Assembly: GCF_014170335.1 (NCBI RefSeq)
Contig: NZ_LZZS01000019.1
Location: 62,001-126,000, forward strand
Direction of reading: 5' to 3'
DNA: 64,000 nt
Origin: Achromobacter sp. UMC46
Lineage (GTDB): Bacteria > Pseudomonadota > Gammaproteobacteria > Burkholderiales > Burkholderiaceae_B
Below the pieces are notes generated by a model. It did no database searches. It had not been told where the DNA came from and saw only the letters and a list, made by a program, of their open reading frames with translations. A program made the position numbers and the translations under genes. Shown piece by piece: positions 35,139-43,255 of this stretch (positions are counted from its first letter, which is position 1; every line of letters starts with the position of its first letter).

Positions 35139-36347
35139 TCACATCCCCCCCACGAACGGCAACGAGATCAGCGTCGTCAGCACGATTACGTTCAGGATGT
35201 CGACCAGGAACGCGCCCGTGACCGGCACCACGATGAAGGCTTCGGGCGCGGGGCCGTGGCGGCGCGTCAAGGCCTGCATGTTGGCGATGGCGGTGGCGGT
35301 GGCGCCCAGCCCGAAGCCGCAGAAGGCGGCCGACATGATGGCGGCTTCGTAATCGCTCTTGAGCATCCGGAACACCACCCAGGAGGCGTACAGCGCGCAG
35401 AACAGCGTCTGCACCACCAGCATCAGGGCCAGCGGGCCGGCCAGGCGCGCCACGCTGGACAGGTCCAGCGTCATCATCGTCATGCCCAGGAACAGCGACA
35501 GCGAGATCGTGCCGATGATCTCTGTCGCGCGGTCGTCCAGCTTCAGGCCCAGGCGCACGCCGGCGTTGCGGATCAGCACGCCCGTCGCCAGGCACCACAA
35601 GAAATTGGGCAGGCTGACCGGGGCGCCTTCCACCAGCATGGCGAGATAGCCGCCGACGACCAGGCACACGAAGGCGGCGGTCAGCGACACGATGAACGAG
35701 CCGGCCGTGGCGGGCGCGACGTCTTCGGCCAGGTCCGGCGCCGCGTGCCCCGGCTGGGCCGCGTGGTCCAGGCTGCCGGCCAGCTTGTGGCGGCGCATGA
35801 TCCATTCCGCCACCGGGCCGCCCACCACGCCGCCCAGCACCAGGCCCAGCGTGGCCGAGGTCATCGCCAGCGCCATGACGTCCTGGATGTTGTTGAAGTC
35901 GGCGAAGCGCGTCGCATAGGCCGCGCCCGTGCCGTGGCCCCCCACCAGCGTGATGGTGCCGCCCAGCAGGCCCATCAACGGATGCATGTCCAGCAGCCAG
36001 GCCATGCCCAGGCCCACGGCGTTCTGCAACACCAGGAAGGGGATCAGCGCCAGCAGGAAGGCGATCAGCCGCGGGCCGCCCTTGGCCAGCAACTTCAGGT
36101 TCGCGGTCAGTCCGATGCAGCCGAAGAACAGCAGCAGCAAGGTGGGCTTGATGCTGGTTTCCATCGAAATCGACACGCCGCCCCACGTCGACAGCAAGTA
36201 GGCCAGCACGGCGAACAGCAGGCCGCCCACGATCGGGTCGGGGATGCTGTAGCGCGACAGGATGCCTATCCGCGAGGTCAGCAGCCGGCCGATGACCAGT
36301 ACCAGGCAGCAGGCAAGCAGGGATTGAACGGGCGAAAGCGAAATCAT
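35139..36347 (-). CDS. gltS: Sodium/glutamate symporter family protein
   Basis: The 402-residue membrane protein matches GltS in length and sequence: SIPDPIVGGLLFAVLAYLLS near residue 34, GGHGTGAAYATRF near residue 150, and a mirrored second half with CGFGLGATATAIANMQAL near residue 350. About ten helices in two inverted repeats are expected. GltS imports glutamate with sodium in the inner membrane. ATG 36347 is used, as the upstream 20 codons are Pro/Arg-rich and not membrane-like. It is the first gene of a two-gene operon with the TAXI lipoprotein. Confidence 0.93.
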   Translation of the reverse strand: MISLSPVQSLLACCLVLVIGRLLTSRIGILSRYSIPDPIVGGLLFAVLAYLLSTWGGVSISMETSIKPTLLLLFFGCIGLTANLKLLAKGGPRLIAFLLALIPFLVLQNAVGLGMAWLLDMHPLMGLLGGTITLVGGHGTGAAYATRFADFNNIQDVMALAMTSATLGLVLGGVVGGPVAEWIMRRHKLAGSLDHAAQPGHAAPDLAEDVAPATAGSFIVSLTAAFVCLVVGGYLAMLVEGAPVSLPNFLWCLATGVLIRNAGVRLGLKLDDRATEIIGTISLSLFLGMTMMTLDLSSVARLAGPLALMLVVQTLFCALYASWVVFRMLKSDYEAAIMSAAFCGFGLGATATAIANMQALTRRHGPAPEAFIVVPVTGAFLVDILNVIVLTTLISLPFVGGM

Positions 36348-36357
36348 AGGGGCCTTC

Positions 36358-36374
36358 GCGCCCCGGCGGGGCGC
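36358..36374 (-). promoter_or_regulatory. Leader hairpin immediately upstream of gltS
   Basis: A perfect 7-bp stem GCGCCCC / GGGGCGC with a three-base loop lies 11 bases before the gltS start codon in the mRNA. It is close enough to affect ribosome access. There is no T-run, so it is not a terminator. Confidence 0.4.
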
Positions 36375-36423
36375 AGCAATGCAGAGTATCGGGACCGTTG
36401 CCGCCACATCGTTCAGAGTGTGG

Positions 36424-36460
36424 CCCTATATTACGGCCGCGATCGCAACGGTGTATAGGG
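36424..36460. repeat. Inverted repeat CCCTATA...TATAGGG
   Basis: Two perfect 7-base arms, separated by 23 bases, lie between the end of the GNAT gene and gltS. The position and roughly three-turn centre spacing fit a pair of regulator sites, but no binder is known. Confidence 0.45.
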
Positions 36461-36511
36461 ACGCGGCAACGCGTGCGGGGCCCCGTCAGGCGGGGCCGAG
36501 GCAAGCGCCGC

Positions 36512-37039
36512 CTAGAGCGGAAACGCGCGCGACATGTAACTGGCCTGCGGGCCGTATCCCGCCAGCTTGTCGGCCAATTCGGCGGGCAGCGCGCCGCCGT
36601 GGCCGCAAACCGGCTGGTATCCATGGCGCAGCCAGTAACCCACCGCGGATTCCAGCGACACCAGGCTGGCGCGGCAGAGGCCGGCTTCCATGGCCTGGGC
36701 TGCGGCGGTCCGCAACAGCGTCTGGCCCACGCGCAGCCCCTGCGCGGACGGCACTACGGCGCAGTCGTGCAGGAACCAGTGGTCGGCGTGCGGCGGCAGC
36801 CCGGCCAGCGCCACATCCAGCGCCGGGGGCAGGCCGGCATCCCACGGGTACGAGATCAGATAGCCCAGCAGGGTGTCGTCGTCGGCCGCGCGCGCCACCC
36901 AGCAATAGGCGGGCGCCAGTGTCAGGCGATTGAGGAAGAATTCCGCGCTTTCCAGTAGAAAGTCGGGGTAGGCCAGGGTCTGGGCATCCAAAATGCCGTC
37001 TACGTCGCTGGCCAGCATAGGGCGGACTCGGTATTGCAT
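36512..37039 (-). CDS. GNAT family N-acetyltransferase
   Basis: The 175-residue protein starts at ATG 37039 (MQYRVRPMLASDVDGIL); an upstream in-frame start at 37090 adds an unrelated segment. GNAT features are the N-terminal RPMLASDVDGILDAQ strand-helix and the acetyl-CoA loop in VVPSAQGLRVGQTLLRTA, with a Q-x-x-R/G-x-G/A-type pattern. The late segment SLESAVGYWLRHGYQPVC is typical of motif B. The substrate cannot be predicted. Confidence 0.88.
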   Translation of the reverse strand: MQYRVRPMLASDVDGILDAQTLAYPDFLLESAEFFLNRLTLAPAYCWVARAADDDTLLGYLISYPWDAGLPPALDVALAGLPPHADHWFLHDCAVVPSAQGLRVGQTLLRTAAAQAMEAGLCRASLVSLESAVGYWLRHGYQPVCGHGGALPAELADKLAGYGPQASYMSRAFPL

Positions 37040-37101
37040 GACAACCTGTGAAAACAAGAAAAGCCGGCGCATTTTACCGGCGTCCGGCATGACCCCGCTT
37101 T

Positions 37102-37141
37102 ACGAGGCTTCACAAAACGGGGACACAGGTTAACGAGGCTT
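37102..37141. repeat. Direct repeat ACGAGGCTT upstream of the lgm-like operon
   Basis: ACGAGGCTT occurs at 37102-37110 and 37133-37141, with start positions 31 bases apart (about three helical turns), each followed closely by CAC. It lies about 150 bases before the glycosyltransferase start and could be a regulator pair. Confidence 0.45.
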
Positions 37142-37291
37142 GCACGCGACTTCATAGTTTTCGCCGGGCGGATCCCTAGAATTCACTCGAGTTCCAGCAG
37201 GCATAAGGGCGCGCCGCATTTCATGAAAATTCGACGAGGTCCTGCGCATACTGTTTGGCATAGCGTCCTGTACTACGAGCGAAAGCGTCCT

Positions 37292-38344
37292 ATGCACATC
37301 CAATTCCGGTCCGATCCGATCCCGCCGCAAGCGTTGACCAAAGCGTATCCCCTGGAGTCGCTCTGGTCTTCGAAGGCTGCGGCAGTGCCGTATGACACGT
37401 GCGTGACGTGCGTCATTCCCTGCCTGAACGAGGCCGAGAACCTGCGCATCCTGCTGCCTTTGCTGCGCAGCCGCCTGTCCGCCCTGTGCACCAGCTGGGA
37501 AATCATCGTGGCCGACGACGGCAGCACGGACGGCACCGAAGCGCTGATGGCCGAATGGACGCAGCACGACGGTTTCCGCTATGTGCAGCTGTCGCGCAAT
37601 TTCGGCAAGGAAGCCGCGCTGAGCGCCGGCCTGGAAGCCGCCACCGGCAATGCCGTGATCTGCCTCGATGCGGATCTGCAGCACCCGCCCGCGTTGATCG
37701 AGCAGATGCTGGCGCGCTGGGCCGCCGGCGCTGAAATGGTCTATGCCGTGCGCGAAACCCGCGTCGACGAATCCTGGTTGAAGCGTTCCGGCGCACGCTG
37801 GTTCTACAAGTTGTTGAGCAGCGCGCGCGGCGTGAACGTGCCGGCGCACGCGGGCGATTTCCGTTTGATGGACCGCGGCGTGGTGGACGCGCTGATCGCT
37901 TTGCCCGAACGCACGCGCTTCATGAAGGGCCTGTACGCCTGGGTCGGCTTCAAGGGTGAAGCGCTGCCGTATACCCCCGACGAACGCCTGCATGGCGATA
38001 GCCGGTTCAGCGGCCTGCGCCTGTTCCGGCTGGCGCTGGATGGCCTGACCGCATTCACGACCTGGCCCTTGCGCCTGGTCAGCCTGGTTGGCGTCGCCTT
38101 CGCCTTGCTGGCGATGTCCTACGCCGCCTATCTGGTCGGCGATTACCTGATGTCGGGCAACCCCGTGTCGGGCTGGACCACGATTGTCACCGCCGTGCTG
38201 TTCTTCGCCGGCGTCAACCTGATTTCCCTTGGGGTGGTGGGCGAGTATGTCGCCCGCATCTTCGACGAGGTGAAGGGCCGTCCGCTGTACGTCGTGCGCC
38301 GGCGCCAGGGCGTGGCCTCGCGCGCGGGCAAGGCGACGGGCTGA
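37292..38344 (+). CDS. lgmA: Undecaprenyl-phosphate glycosyltransferase, LgmA/ArnC/GtrB-like
   Basis: The 350-residue GT2 enzyme has CVIPCLNEAENLRILLPLL, the metal-binding DDGSTDGT and DADLQHPP motifs, SRNFGKEAALSAGLEAATGN and HAGDFRLMDR. Two C-terminal membrane helices follow (residues about 260-340), as in DPM1/GtrB/ArnC enzymes. It should load a sugar on undecaprenyl phosphate at the cytoplasmic face. Next to an ArnT-like transferase, a GtrA-like protein and a ChbG/HpnK deacetylase it matches the Bordetella lgm locus, where LgmA makes the GlcNAc-lipid precursor. The symbol rests on context. Confidence 0.82.
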   Translation: MHIQFRSDPIPPQALTKAYPLESLWSSKAAAVPYDTCVTCVIPCLNEAENLRILLPLLRSRLSALCTSWEIIVADDGSTDGTEALMAEWTQHDGFRYVQLSRNFGKEAALSAGLEAATGNAVICLDADLQHPPALIEQMLARWAAGAEMVYAVRETRVDESWLKRSGARWFYKLLSSARGVNVPAHAGDFRLMDRGVVDALIALPERTRFMKGLYAWVGFKGEALPYTPDERLHGDSRFSGLRLFRLALDGLTAFTTWPLRLVSLVGVAFALLAMSYAAYLVGDYLMSGNPVSGWTTIVTAVLFFAGVNLISLGVVGEYVARIFDEVKGRPLYVVRRRQGVASRAGKATG

Positions 38345-38346
38345 CG

Positions 38347-39933
38347 ATGGCCGGCGCCTCCCTGACCCCGGCGGGTTCCGAATGGAACCCGCGGGCGGGG
38401 CGGTTCTTGCTGGCCGTTGGCCTGTGGCTGGCGTTCCTGGCCTGGATCCGTCCGCTGACCCTTCCTGACGAAGGCCGCTACGCGGGCGTCGCCTGGGAGA
38501 TGCTGCGCAGCGGATCGCACGCGGTGCCGTTGCTGGACGGCATGCCGTATTTCCACAAGCCGCCGCTTTATTACTGGCTGGCCGAGCTGTCCTACTCGAT
38601 GTTCGGCGTCAACCCCTGGGCGGCGCGGCTGCCGTCGTGGCTGGCGGCCTGGGGATCGGCGGCCGGACTCTACTATTTCGTTCGCCGCTACCGCGATGGC
38701 GCAGCCGCCGCGCTGACCGTGCTGATCCTGTCGACGATCCCGTTCTTCTATGGCGGTGCGCAGTTCGCGAACCTGGACATGCTGGTGGCTGGCTTGGTTA
38801 CGCTGTGCGTGCTGGCTGCCGTGGATACGGTGTTGCGCGCCGAAGGCGGCCAGCCCTATCGCGGGATGTCCCTGGCCGCCTCGGTGTTGGCCGGTTTGGC
38901 GGTATTGGCCAAGGGGCTGATCGGTCTGGTGCTGCCCGGCGCCATCCTGTTGATCTGGATCGTCTGGCGCCGAAGCTGGCGGGGCCTGGCCGCGCTGCTG
39001 TGGCTGCCGGCGCTGGCGTTGTTCGCTGCCGTGACCGTGCCTTGGTTCGTGCTGATGCAGCTGCGCTTCCCCGGTTTCTACCACTACTTTTTCGTCTATC
39101 AGCACTTCCAGCGCTTTGCGGCCAGCGGATTCAACAACGCGCAGCCGTTCTGGTTCTACCTGCCGGTTGTGGCGGGCCTGAGCCTGCCGTGGTCGTTGTG
39201 GGGCGGGGGCATCATGCGCCGCGCGTTCTGGGAAGAAGGGCCTATGCGCGACCTGCGCCGCCTGGCGCTGGTCTGGTTCGCGGTGGTGATCGCATTCTTC
39301 TCGCTGCCGCAATCCAAGCTCGTGGGCTACGTGCTGCCCGCGTTGGCGCCGCTGGCCTTCCTGTTGGCCGAAGTCATCCTTGGCGCGTGGCGCGAATCCA
39401 GCGACCCCGTGTCGCCGCGGCTGGTGCGGCTTAGCGCCGCCGTCGCCGCCGGCATCTGCGTCGTGGCGGTGGGGGTGGCGGCCAACAACGTGCGGGGCAG
39501 CGCCGCGCCGCTGGCGGAAGCGGTCAGGGCGCAAATACGGCCAGCAGACACGTTCGTCGCCCTGCACACCTATCCCTTCGACCTGGCGTTCTACACGCGC
39601 TCGCCGCGTCCCATGTGGGTGGTGGATGACTGGCTGGACCAGGAAGTGCCGGTGCGCGACAACTGGCGCAAGGAACTCTATGACGCGGCGGCGTTCGATC
39701 CCGCCGCAGGCAAGCAACTGCTGGTAGGCTCCGCCGAATTCAGCGCCAGGCTATGCGCGGCGCCTGACGGCGCCCGTTACTGGGTGTGGGGCACCAGTTC
39801 GGACGGCCCGGTGTACGCGCCGTTGCGGGGCCTGGAGCCCGTTGCTGGCAGCGTGAAGTACGTGATGTGGCGGGTGGACGTGGACGAGGCCTTCAGGCAG
39901 CGGGCTTGTGGCGGAACGCCCAAAGCCGGCTAG
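38347..39933 (+). CDS. lgmB: ArnT/PMT-like lipid A sugar transferase, LgmB-like
   Basis: The 528-residue multi-span protein begins two bases after lgmA. The first periplasmic loop holds the PMT-family signature LPDEGRYAGVAWEM and PYFHKPPLYYWL, the DE pair being the usual catalytic acid region. Around 10-12 helices are followed by a soluble periplasmic C-terminal domain (from about residue 395). ArnT-type enzymes move an amino sugar from undecaprenyl phosphate to lipid A phosphates on the periplasmic side. In Bordetella LgmB performs this with glucosamine, making the outer membrane less negative. Confidence 0.82.
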   Translation: MAGASLTPAGSEWNPRAGRFLLAVGLWLAFLAWIRPLTLPDEGRYAGVAWEMLRSGSHAVPLLDGMPYFHKPPLYYWLAELSYSMFGVNPWAARLPSWLAAWGSAAGLYYFVRRYRDGAAAALTVLILSTIPFFYGGAQFANLDMLVAGLVTLCVLAAVDTVLRAEGGQPYRGMSLAASVLAGLAVLAKGLIGLVLPGAILLIWIVWRRSWRGLAALLWLPALALFAAVTVPWFVLMQLRFPGFYHYFFVYQHFQRFAASGFNNAQPFWFYLPVVAGLSLPWSLWGGGIMRRAFWEEGPMRDLRRLALVWFAVVIAFFSLPQSKLVGYVLPALAPLAFLLAEVILGAWRESSDPVSPRLVRLSAAVAAGICVVAVGVAANNVRGSAAPLAEAVRAQIRPADTFVALHTYPFDLAFYTRSPRPMWVVDDWLDQEVPVRDNWRKELYDAAAFDPAAGKQLLVGSAEFSARLCAAPDGARYWVWGTSSDGPVYAPLRGLEPVAGSVKYVMWRVDVDEAFRQRACGGTPKAG

Positions 39934-40288
39934 CGGCGAACGTGGCAAACGCCAGGCCGACCAGGATCAGGGCCAGCAATACGTCATAGGGAATGGCGGT
40001 GGTGTGCAGCAGCAGTGCGTAAGCGGATTCGTTGACCACGAAACCAATGGCTGAAATCAGGAAGAAACGACGGACTGCTACGGTCCAGGGTGTGCGGGTA
40101 TGTCGGAAGGTAAGCCGGTAGTGTCCGGAGAACGAAACCACGAAGGCGACCAGCCAGCCGATCAGGTTGGCGGCCAGCGGCGGCATGTGGAAAGCCTCCA
40201 CGCAGCCGACCGCAACCGCCCAGTGGGTCGCGGCGGCCGCGCAGCCGACGGCGACGAAAAGGCTGATCTGCTGAAGCAAGGCGCGCAT
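39893..40288 (-). CDS. lgmD: GtrA family membrane protein, LgmD-like
   Basis: The 131-residue protein starts at ATG 40288 and has four membrane helices in the GtrA pattern (MRALLQQISLFVAVGCAAAA, then NLIGWLVAFVVSFSGHYRLTF and FLISAIGFVVNESAYALLL). GtrA-like proteins are proposed to flip lipid-linked sugars. It is encoded opposite to its presumed partners and overlaps the 3' end of lgmB by 41 bases, tail to tail. Confidence 0.75.
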   Translation of the reverse strand: MRALLQQISLFVAVGCAAAATHWAVAVGCVEAFHMPPLAANLIGWLVAFVVSFSGHYRLTFRHTRTPWTVAVRRFFLISAIGFVVNESAYALLLHTTAIPYDVLLALILVGLAFATFAASRLWAFRHKPAA

Positions 40289-40324
40289 GGAAGCTGTGGT
40301 GAAATGGGAATGCGAGGTGACGCG

Positions 40325-41140
40325 ATGAGTAAACGAATCGTCGTTTGCGGTGATGATTTTGGCATGAATGCCGATATCGATGAAGGCATGATCGCGCTGG
40401 CCGGCATGGGCCGCATCAGCGCGGTCAGCTGCTTGTCGCTCGGGCCCACATTCGTCACGAACGCCCATCGCCTGGCAGCGCACAATATCGACATTGGCCT
40501 GCATGTGAATTTCTCGGAGGCGCTCGGCTCGGACGCCGAGCCGATGCCGTCATTGAGCGGACTGATCTTGCGGGCTTATGCCGGCCGGCTCGATCCCGTC
40601 TGGATCGGCGCGCAACTGGACCGTCAGTTCGATGCCTTCGAAGCCGCATTCGGCCGCGCGCCCGACTATGTGGACGGCCATCAACATGTGCATCAGCTGC
40701 CCGGCATCCGCGAGCAGGTGCTTGCGCAATTGAAGCGCCGCTACGGCGCCGAACGGCCCTGGCTGCGCCAGACGGCGCCTGGCGCGCTTTGCGGCATCCC
40801 GTTGAAGGAATCGATCAAGGCGCGCATCATCGGCGCCCTGGGCTCGGGGGCGCTGGCCCGGCAGGCCCGGCGAGACGGCCTGCGCACCAATCGCCGGCTG
40901 CTGGGCGTGTATGGATTCGACGGCGGCAAGCGCCGTTATGCGGATCTGCTGCAGAACTGGCTGTTCAATGCGCACGACGGCGATCTGCTGATGTGCCATC
41001 CCGCGATGGACTGCAAGGAAGGCAGCCCCATGTCGCGCCAGCGCCGCGCAGAATTCGACGTGCTGGCCAGCCCCAAGCTGGGCGACTGGATGAGCGAAAA
41101 CGGCGTGCGCATCGCGCGTTTGCCGGCCGCGGCGCGCTGA
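40325..41140 (+). CDS. lgmC: ChbG/HpnK (YdjC) family deacetylase, LgmC-like
   Basis: The 271-residue protein starts at ATG 40325 after GAGGTGA (40314-40320). The family motifs are GDDFGMN near residue 9, GLHVNFSE near residue 60 and the metal-binding YVDGHQHVHQLPG near residue 118. YdjC-type enzymes deacetylate N-acetyl sugars. In this cluster the likely substrate is undecaprenyl-phosphate-N-acetylglucosamine, giving the free amino sugar for transfer to lipid A, as proposed for Bordetella LgmC. Confidence 0.82.
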   Translation: MSKRIVVCGDDFGMNADIDEGMIALAGMGRISAVSCLSLGPTFVTNAHRLAAHNIDIGLHVNFSEALGSDAEPMPSLSGLILRAYAGRLDPVWIGAQLDRQFDAFEAAFGRAPDYVDGHQHVHQLPGIREQVLAQLKRRYGAERPWLRQTAPGALCGIPLKESIKARIIGALGSGALARQARRDGLRTNRRLLGVYGFDGGKRRYADLLQNWLFNAHDGDLLMCHPAMDCKEGSPMSRQRRAEFDVLASPKLGDWMSENGVRIARLPAAAR

Positions 41141-41159
41141 ACCGGCCGCCTGGCGCCGG

Positions 41160-42023
41160 CTACCCGCGCGTCAGGCTGTCCAGCAGCCAGGCGCCCGCGG
41201 GCCCCAACGGGCGCCGCGTGGACCACACGACATCGACCCGGATGTGGCGCGGCCAGCCGGGCACGGTCAGCTCCACCAATTGATCGCGGCCGAAGCGCTG
41301 GATCATCCAGCGCGGCAATTCGGCCCAGCCGAAGCCCAGGCTGGCCATTTCCAGCAGCATCAGATAGCCCGGCGCCGACCAGGTCGAGCGCGGCGGCGCG
41401 GCCTCCTTGTCATCCAGTTCGTAGGTGCTCAGGCGGAGTTCGCGTTCGGCGTCGAGTTCATCGCCGGTGACCCGCGCACGCCCCGCCAGCGGATGGTTGC
41501 GCCCCACGCACAGGACGATTTCGGACAGCTCCGTCAGCGTCGCGTGCGCGACGTCGGGCGGGTAGCTGTCTTGCGCCGCCATCAGGCCCACGTGCGCGCG
41601 GCCCTGCTGCACCAGCGCCACCACGTCCTCGTATTCCGCGATCAGGCATTCGAAGCGCAGTGCCGGGTAGCGCTGGTCGATCTGGCTGAGCATGTTCTCG
41701 AAGGTCTCGGACTGGAACGTGTCGGACAGCACCACGGTCAGGCGGGGCTCCAGCCCGTCGGCCAGCTGGCTGGCGCTGCGGTTCAACCGGTCGTTCGCGG
41801 CCAGCACCTGCAACGCCTGTCCCAGCAGCACATGGCCCGCCTCGGTCAGGGCGGGCTGGCGTTGGCTGCGGTCGAACAGCGTGACGTTCAGGTCCACTTC
41901 CAGGTTGGCGATGGTTTCGCTGATGGTGGACTGGCTTTTGCCCAATTTCCGGGCCGCGGCCGAAAACGAGCCTTCCGAGGCGACTTGGGCGAACGCGGCC
42001 AGTGATTCAAGGGAGTGGCGCAT
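41160..42023 (-). CDS. LysR-type regulator divergent from a PACE exporter (AceR-like arrangement)
   Basis: The 287-residue regulator starts at ATG 42023 (MRHSLESLAAFAQVASEGSF), giving the normal distance to the helix-turn-helix (KLGKSQSTISETIANLE). The effector domain follows (RLTVVLSDTFQSETFENM, then late LEMASLGFGWAELPRWMI). It faces a PACE exporter gene across a 109-base gap, the same layout as Acinetobacter aceR/aceI, so it probably activates that exporter on exposure to its substrates. I found no clear operator in the gap. Confidence 0.92.
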   Translation of the reverse strand: MRHSLESLAAFAQVASEGSFSAAARKLGKSQSTISETIANLEVDLNVTLFDRSQRQPALTEAGHVLLGQALQVLAANDRLNRSASQLADGLEPRLTVVLSDTFQSETFENMLSQIDQRYPALRFECLIAEYEDVVALVQQGRAHVGLMAAQDSYPPDVAHATLTELSEIVLCVGRNHPLAGRARVTGDELDAERELRLSTYELDDKEAAPPRSTWSAPGYLMLLEMASLGFGWAELPRWMIQRFGRDQLVELTVPGWPRHIRVDVVWSTRRPLGPAGAWLLDSLTRG

Positions 42024-42132
42024 GGGCAGTGGGGAAAGGGCTATCGGTTTTTCCGATGGATTCAATCTTTATCGTACCGGAAATATCGTCGAGAATCGCT
42101 TCCTCTCTGTAGAAACCGACCTCAGGTGGGTC

Positions 42133-42618
42133 ATGACGCAAGCCACGAAAACCCTTAAAGAACGCTTTTTCCACGCCTTCCTGTTCGAAATCCTCGCCAT
42201 CGGCCTGTGCGCGCCCGCTGCGGCCTGGGCCATGGGCAAATCCCTGTTTGAAATGGGCGTGCTGACCGCGGTCATCGCCTGGATCGCGCTGGTCTGGAAC
42301 ATGATCTACAACGCCGGTTTCGACCGCGTCGAAAACCGCTTCGGCTGGACCCGCAACCTGCGCGTGCGCATCCTGCACGCCTTCGGGTTCGAGCTGGGCC
42401 TGATCCTGATCGTGATCCCGCTGGCGGCGTGGTGGCTCAGCATCAGCCTCTGGGAAGCCTTCGTGCTGGATATCGCGCTGGTGCTGTTCTATCTGCCCTA
42501 TGCGTTCCTGTACAACCTGGCCTACGACCGGTCGCGGCCGCGCGTCATGCAGTGGCTAAGCCGGGGCAAGGCGGGCGCCGTGTCCCCGGCCGCGGTTCCG
42601 GCCGCTACGCGTCAATGA
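42133..42618 (+). CDS. PACE family efflux transporter (AceI-like)
   Basis: The 161-residue inner-membrane protein has two tandem bacterial transmembrane-pair domains, giving four helices: ERFFHAFLFEILAIGLCAPA and VLTAVIAWIALVWNMIYNAG in the first, and RILHAFGFELGLILIVIP and FVLDIALVLFYLPYAFLYNL in the second. The helix-1 glutamate (Glu19) matches the residue essential for transport in AceI. PACE proteins export biocides and diamines such as chlorhexidine, acriflavine or short polyamines. Its end overlaps the convergent GntR gene by 14 bases. Confidence 0.93.
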   Translation: MTQATKTLKERFFHAFLFEILAIGLCAPAAAWAMGKSLFEMGVLTAVIAWIALVWNMIYNAGFDRVENRFGWTRNLRVRILHAFGFELGLILIVIPLAAWWLSISLWEAFVLDIALVLFYLPYAFLYNLAYDRSRPRVMQWLSRGKAGAVSPAAVPAATRQ

Positions 42619-43255
42619 CCTTGCGCGTGAACATCTCAAGGTAGTCCATCAACGAATCCGCGCCCTTGATGGCCGCGGCTTCATTGCCGGTGGCGATGCC
42701 CTGGGCCATCAGCATGTGGCGGCGGGCGCCCTCGGCGATATCGCCTTCGTGCTGATAGGCGTACCAGAAGCGCCGGCACTGGATGATCAGCGGCTCCACG
42801 GCGTTCACGGCGGACACGTTGCGGCAGGCCTCGTGGCAGACGTAGTCCAGCAGTTGGTCGGCGTGCATGTAGTCGTCCAGGTTGCCGCCTTCCGAGGCGC
42901 GGATCATCTGCGCCGCGCAGTCCACGATCTGGGTGCGCTGCGCGGGCGTGGCGCGCCGCGCCGCGCTGGCGGCGATCAATTGCTCCAGCGCGCGGCGGGT
43001 CTGGATCAGATCCATGTGGTCCGCCAGCTGGATCATCGACACGCGCAAGCCCCGCCGGGGTTCCTGGCGGATCAGCCCGGCCGCGACCATGCGCAGCAGC
43101 GCTTCGCGCAGCGGCGTGCGCCCCAGGCCGGTCTTCTCCACCAGATCCGCCTCCACGACCGCGCTGCCGGGCTGCAGTTGCAGCGTGGCGATCATGCTCT
43201 CGATCTGGTCGTAGGCGACATCCGCGGCGCGCCGTTTGGGTTCAGCTCCTGCCAT
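42605..43255 (-). CDS. GntR family (FCD-type) regulator of the ABC transporter operon
   Basis: The 216-residue protein starts at ATG 43255, sharing one base with the livM stop (TGATG). The winged helix is in the first 75 residues (ADLVEKTGLGRTPLREALLR, AGLIRQEPRRGLRV). The FCD effector domain is all-helical, with metal-type residues in YMHADQLLDYVCHEA and EGARRHMLMAQGI. As the last gene of the operon it is likely an autoregulated sensor of the transported acid. Confidence 0.9.
   Translation of the reverse strand: MAGAEPKRRAADVAYDQIESMIATLQLQPGSAVVEADLVEKTGLGRTPLREALLRMVAAGLIRQEPRRGLRVSMIQLADHMDLIQTRRALEQLIAASAARRATPAQRTQIVDCAAQMIRASEGGNLDDYMHADQLLDYVCHEACRNVSAVNAVEPLIIQCRRFWYAYQHEGDIAEGARRHMLMAQGIATGNEAAAIKGADSLMDYLEMFTRKVIDA

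Noticed and set aside
33625-36624. A 999-codon frame running through gltS into the TAXI gene
   Set aside because: The upstream two thirds is out of frame with gltS and is Arg/Gly-rich shadow; the lipoprotein signal at 35136 marks the true start.
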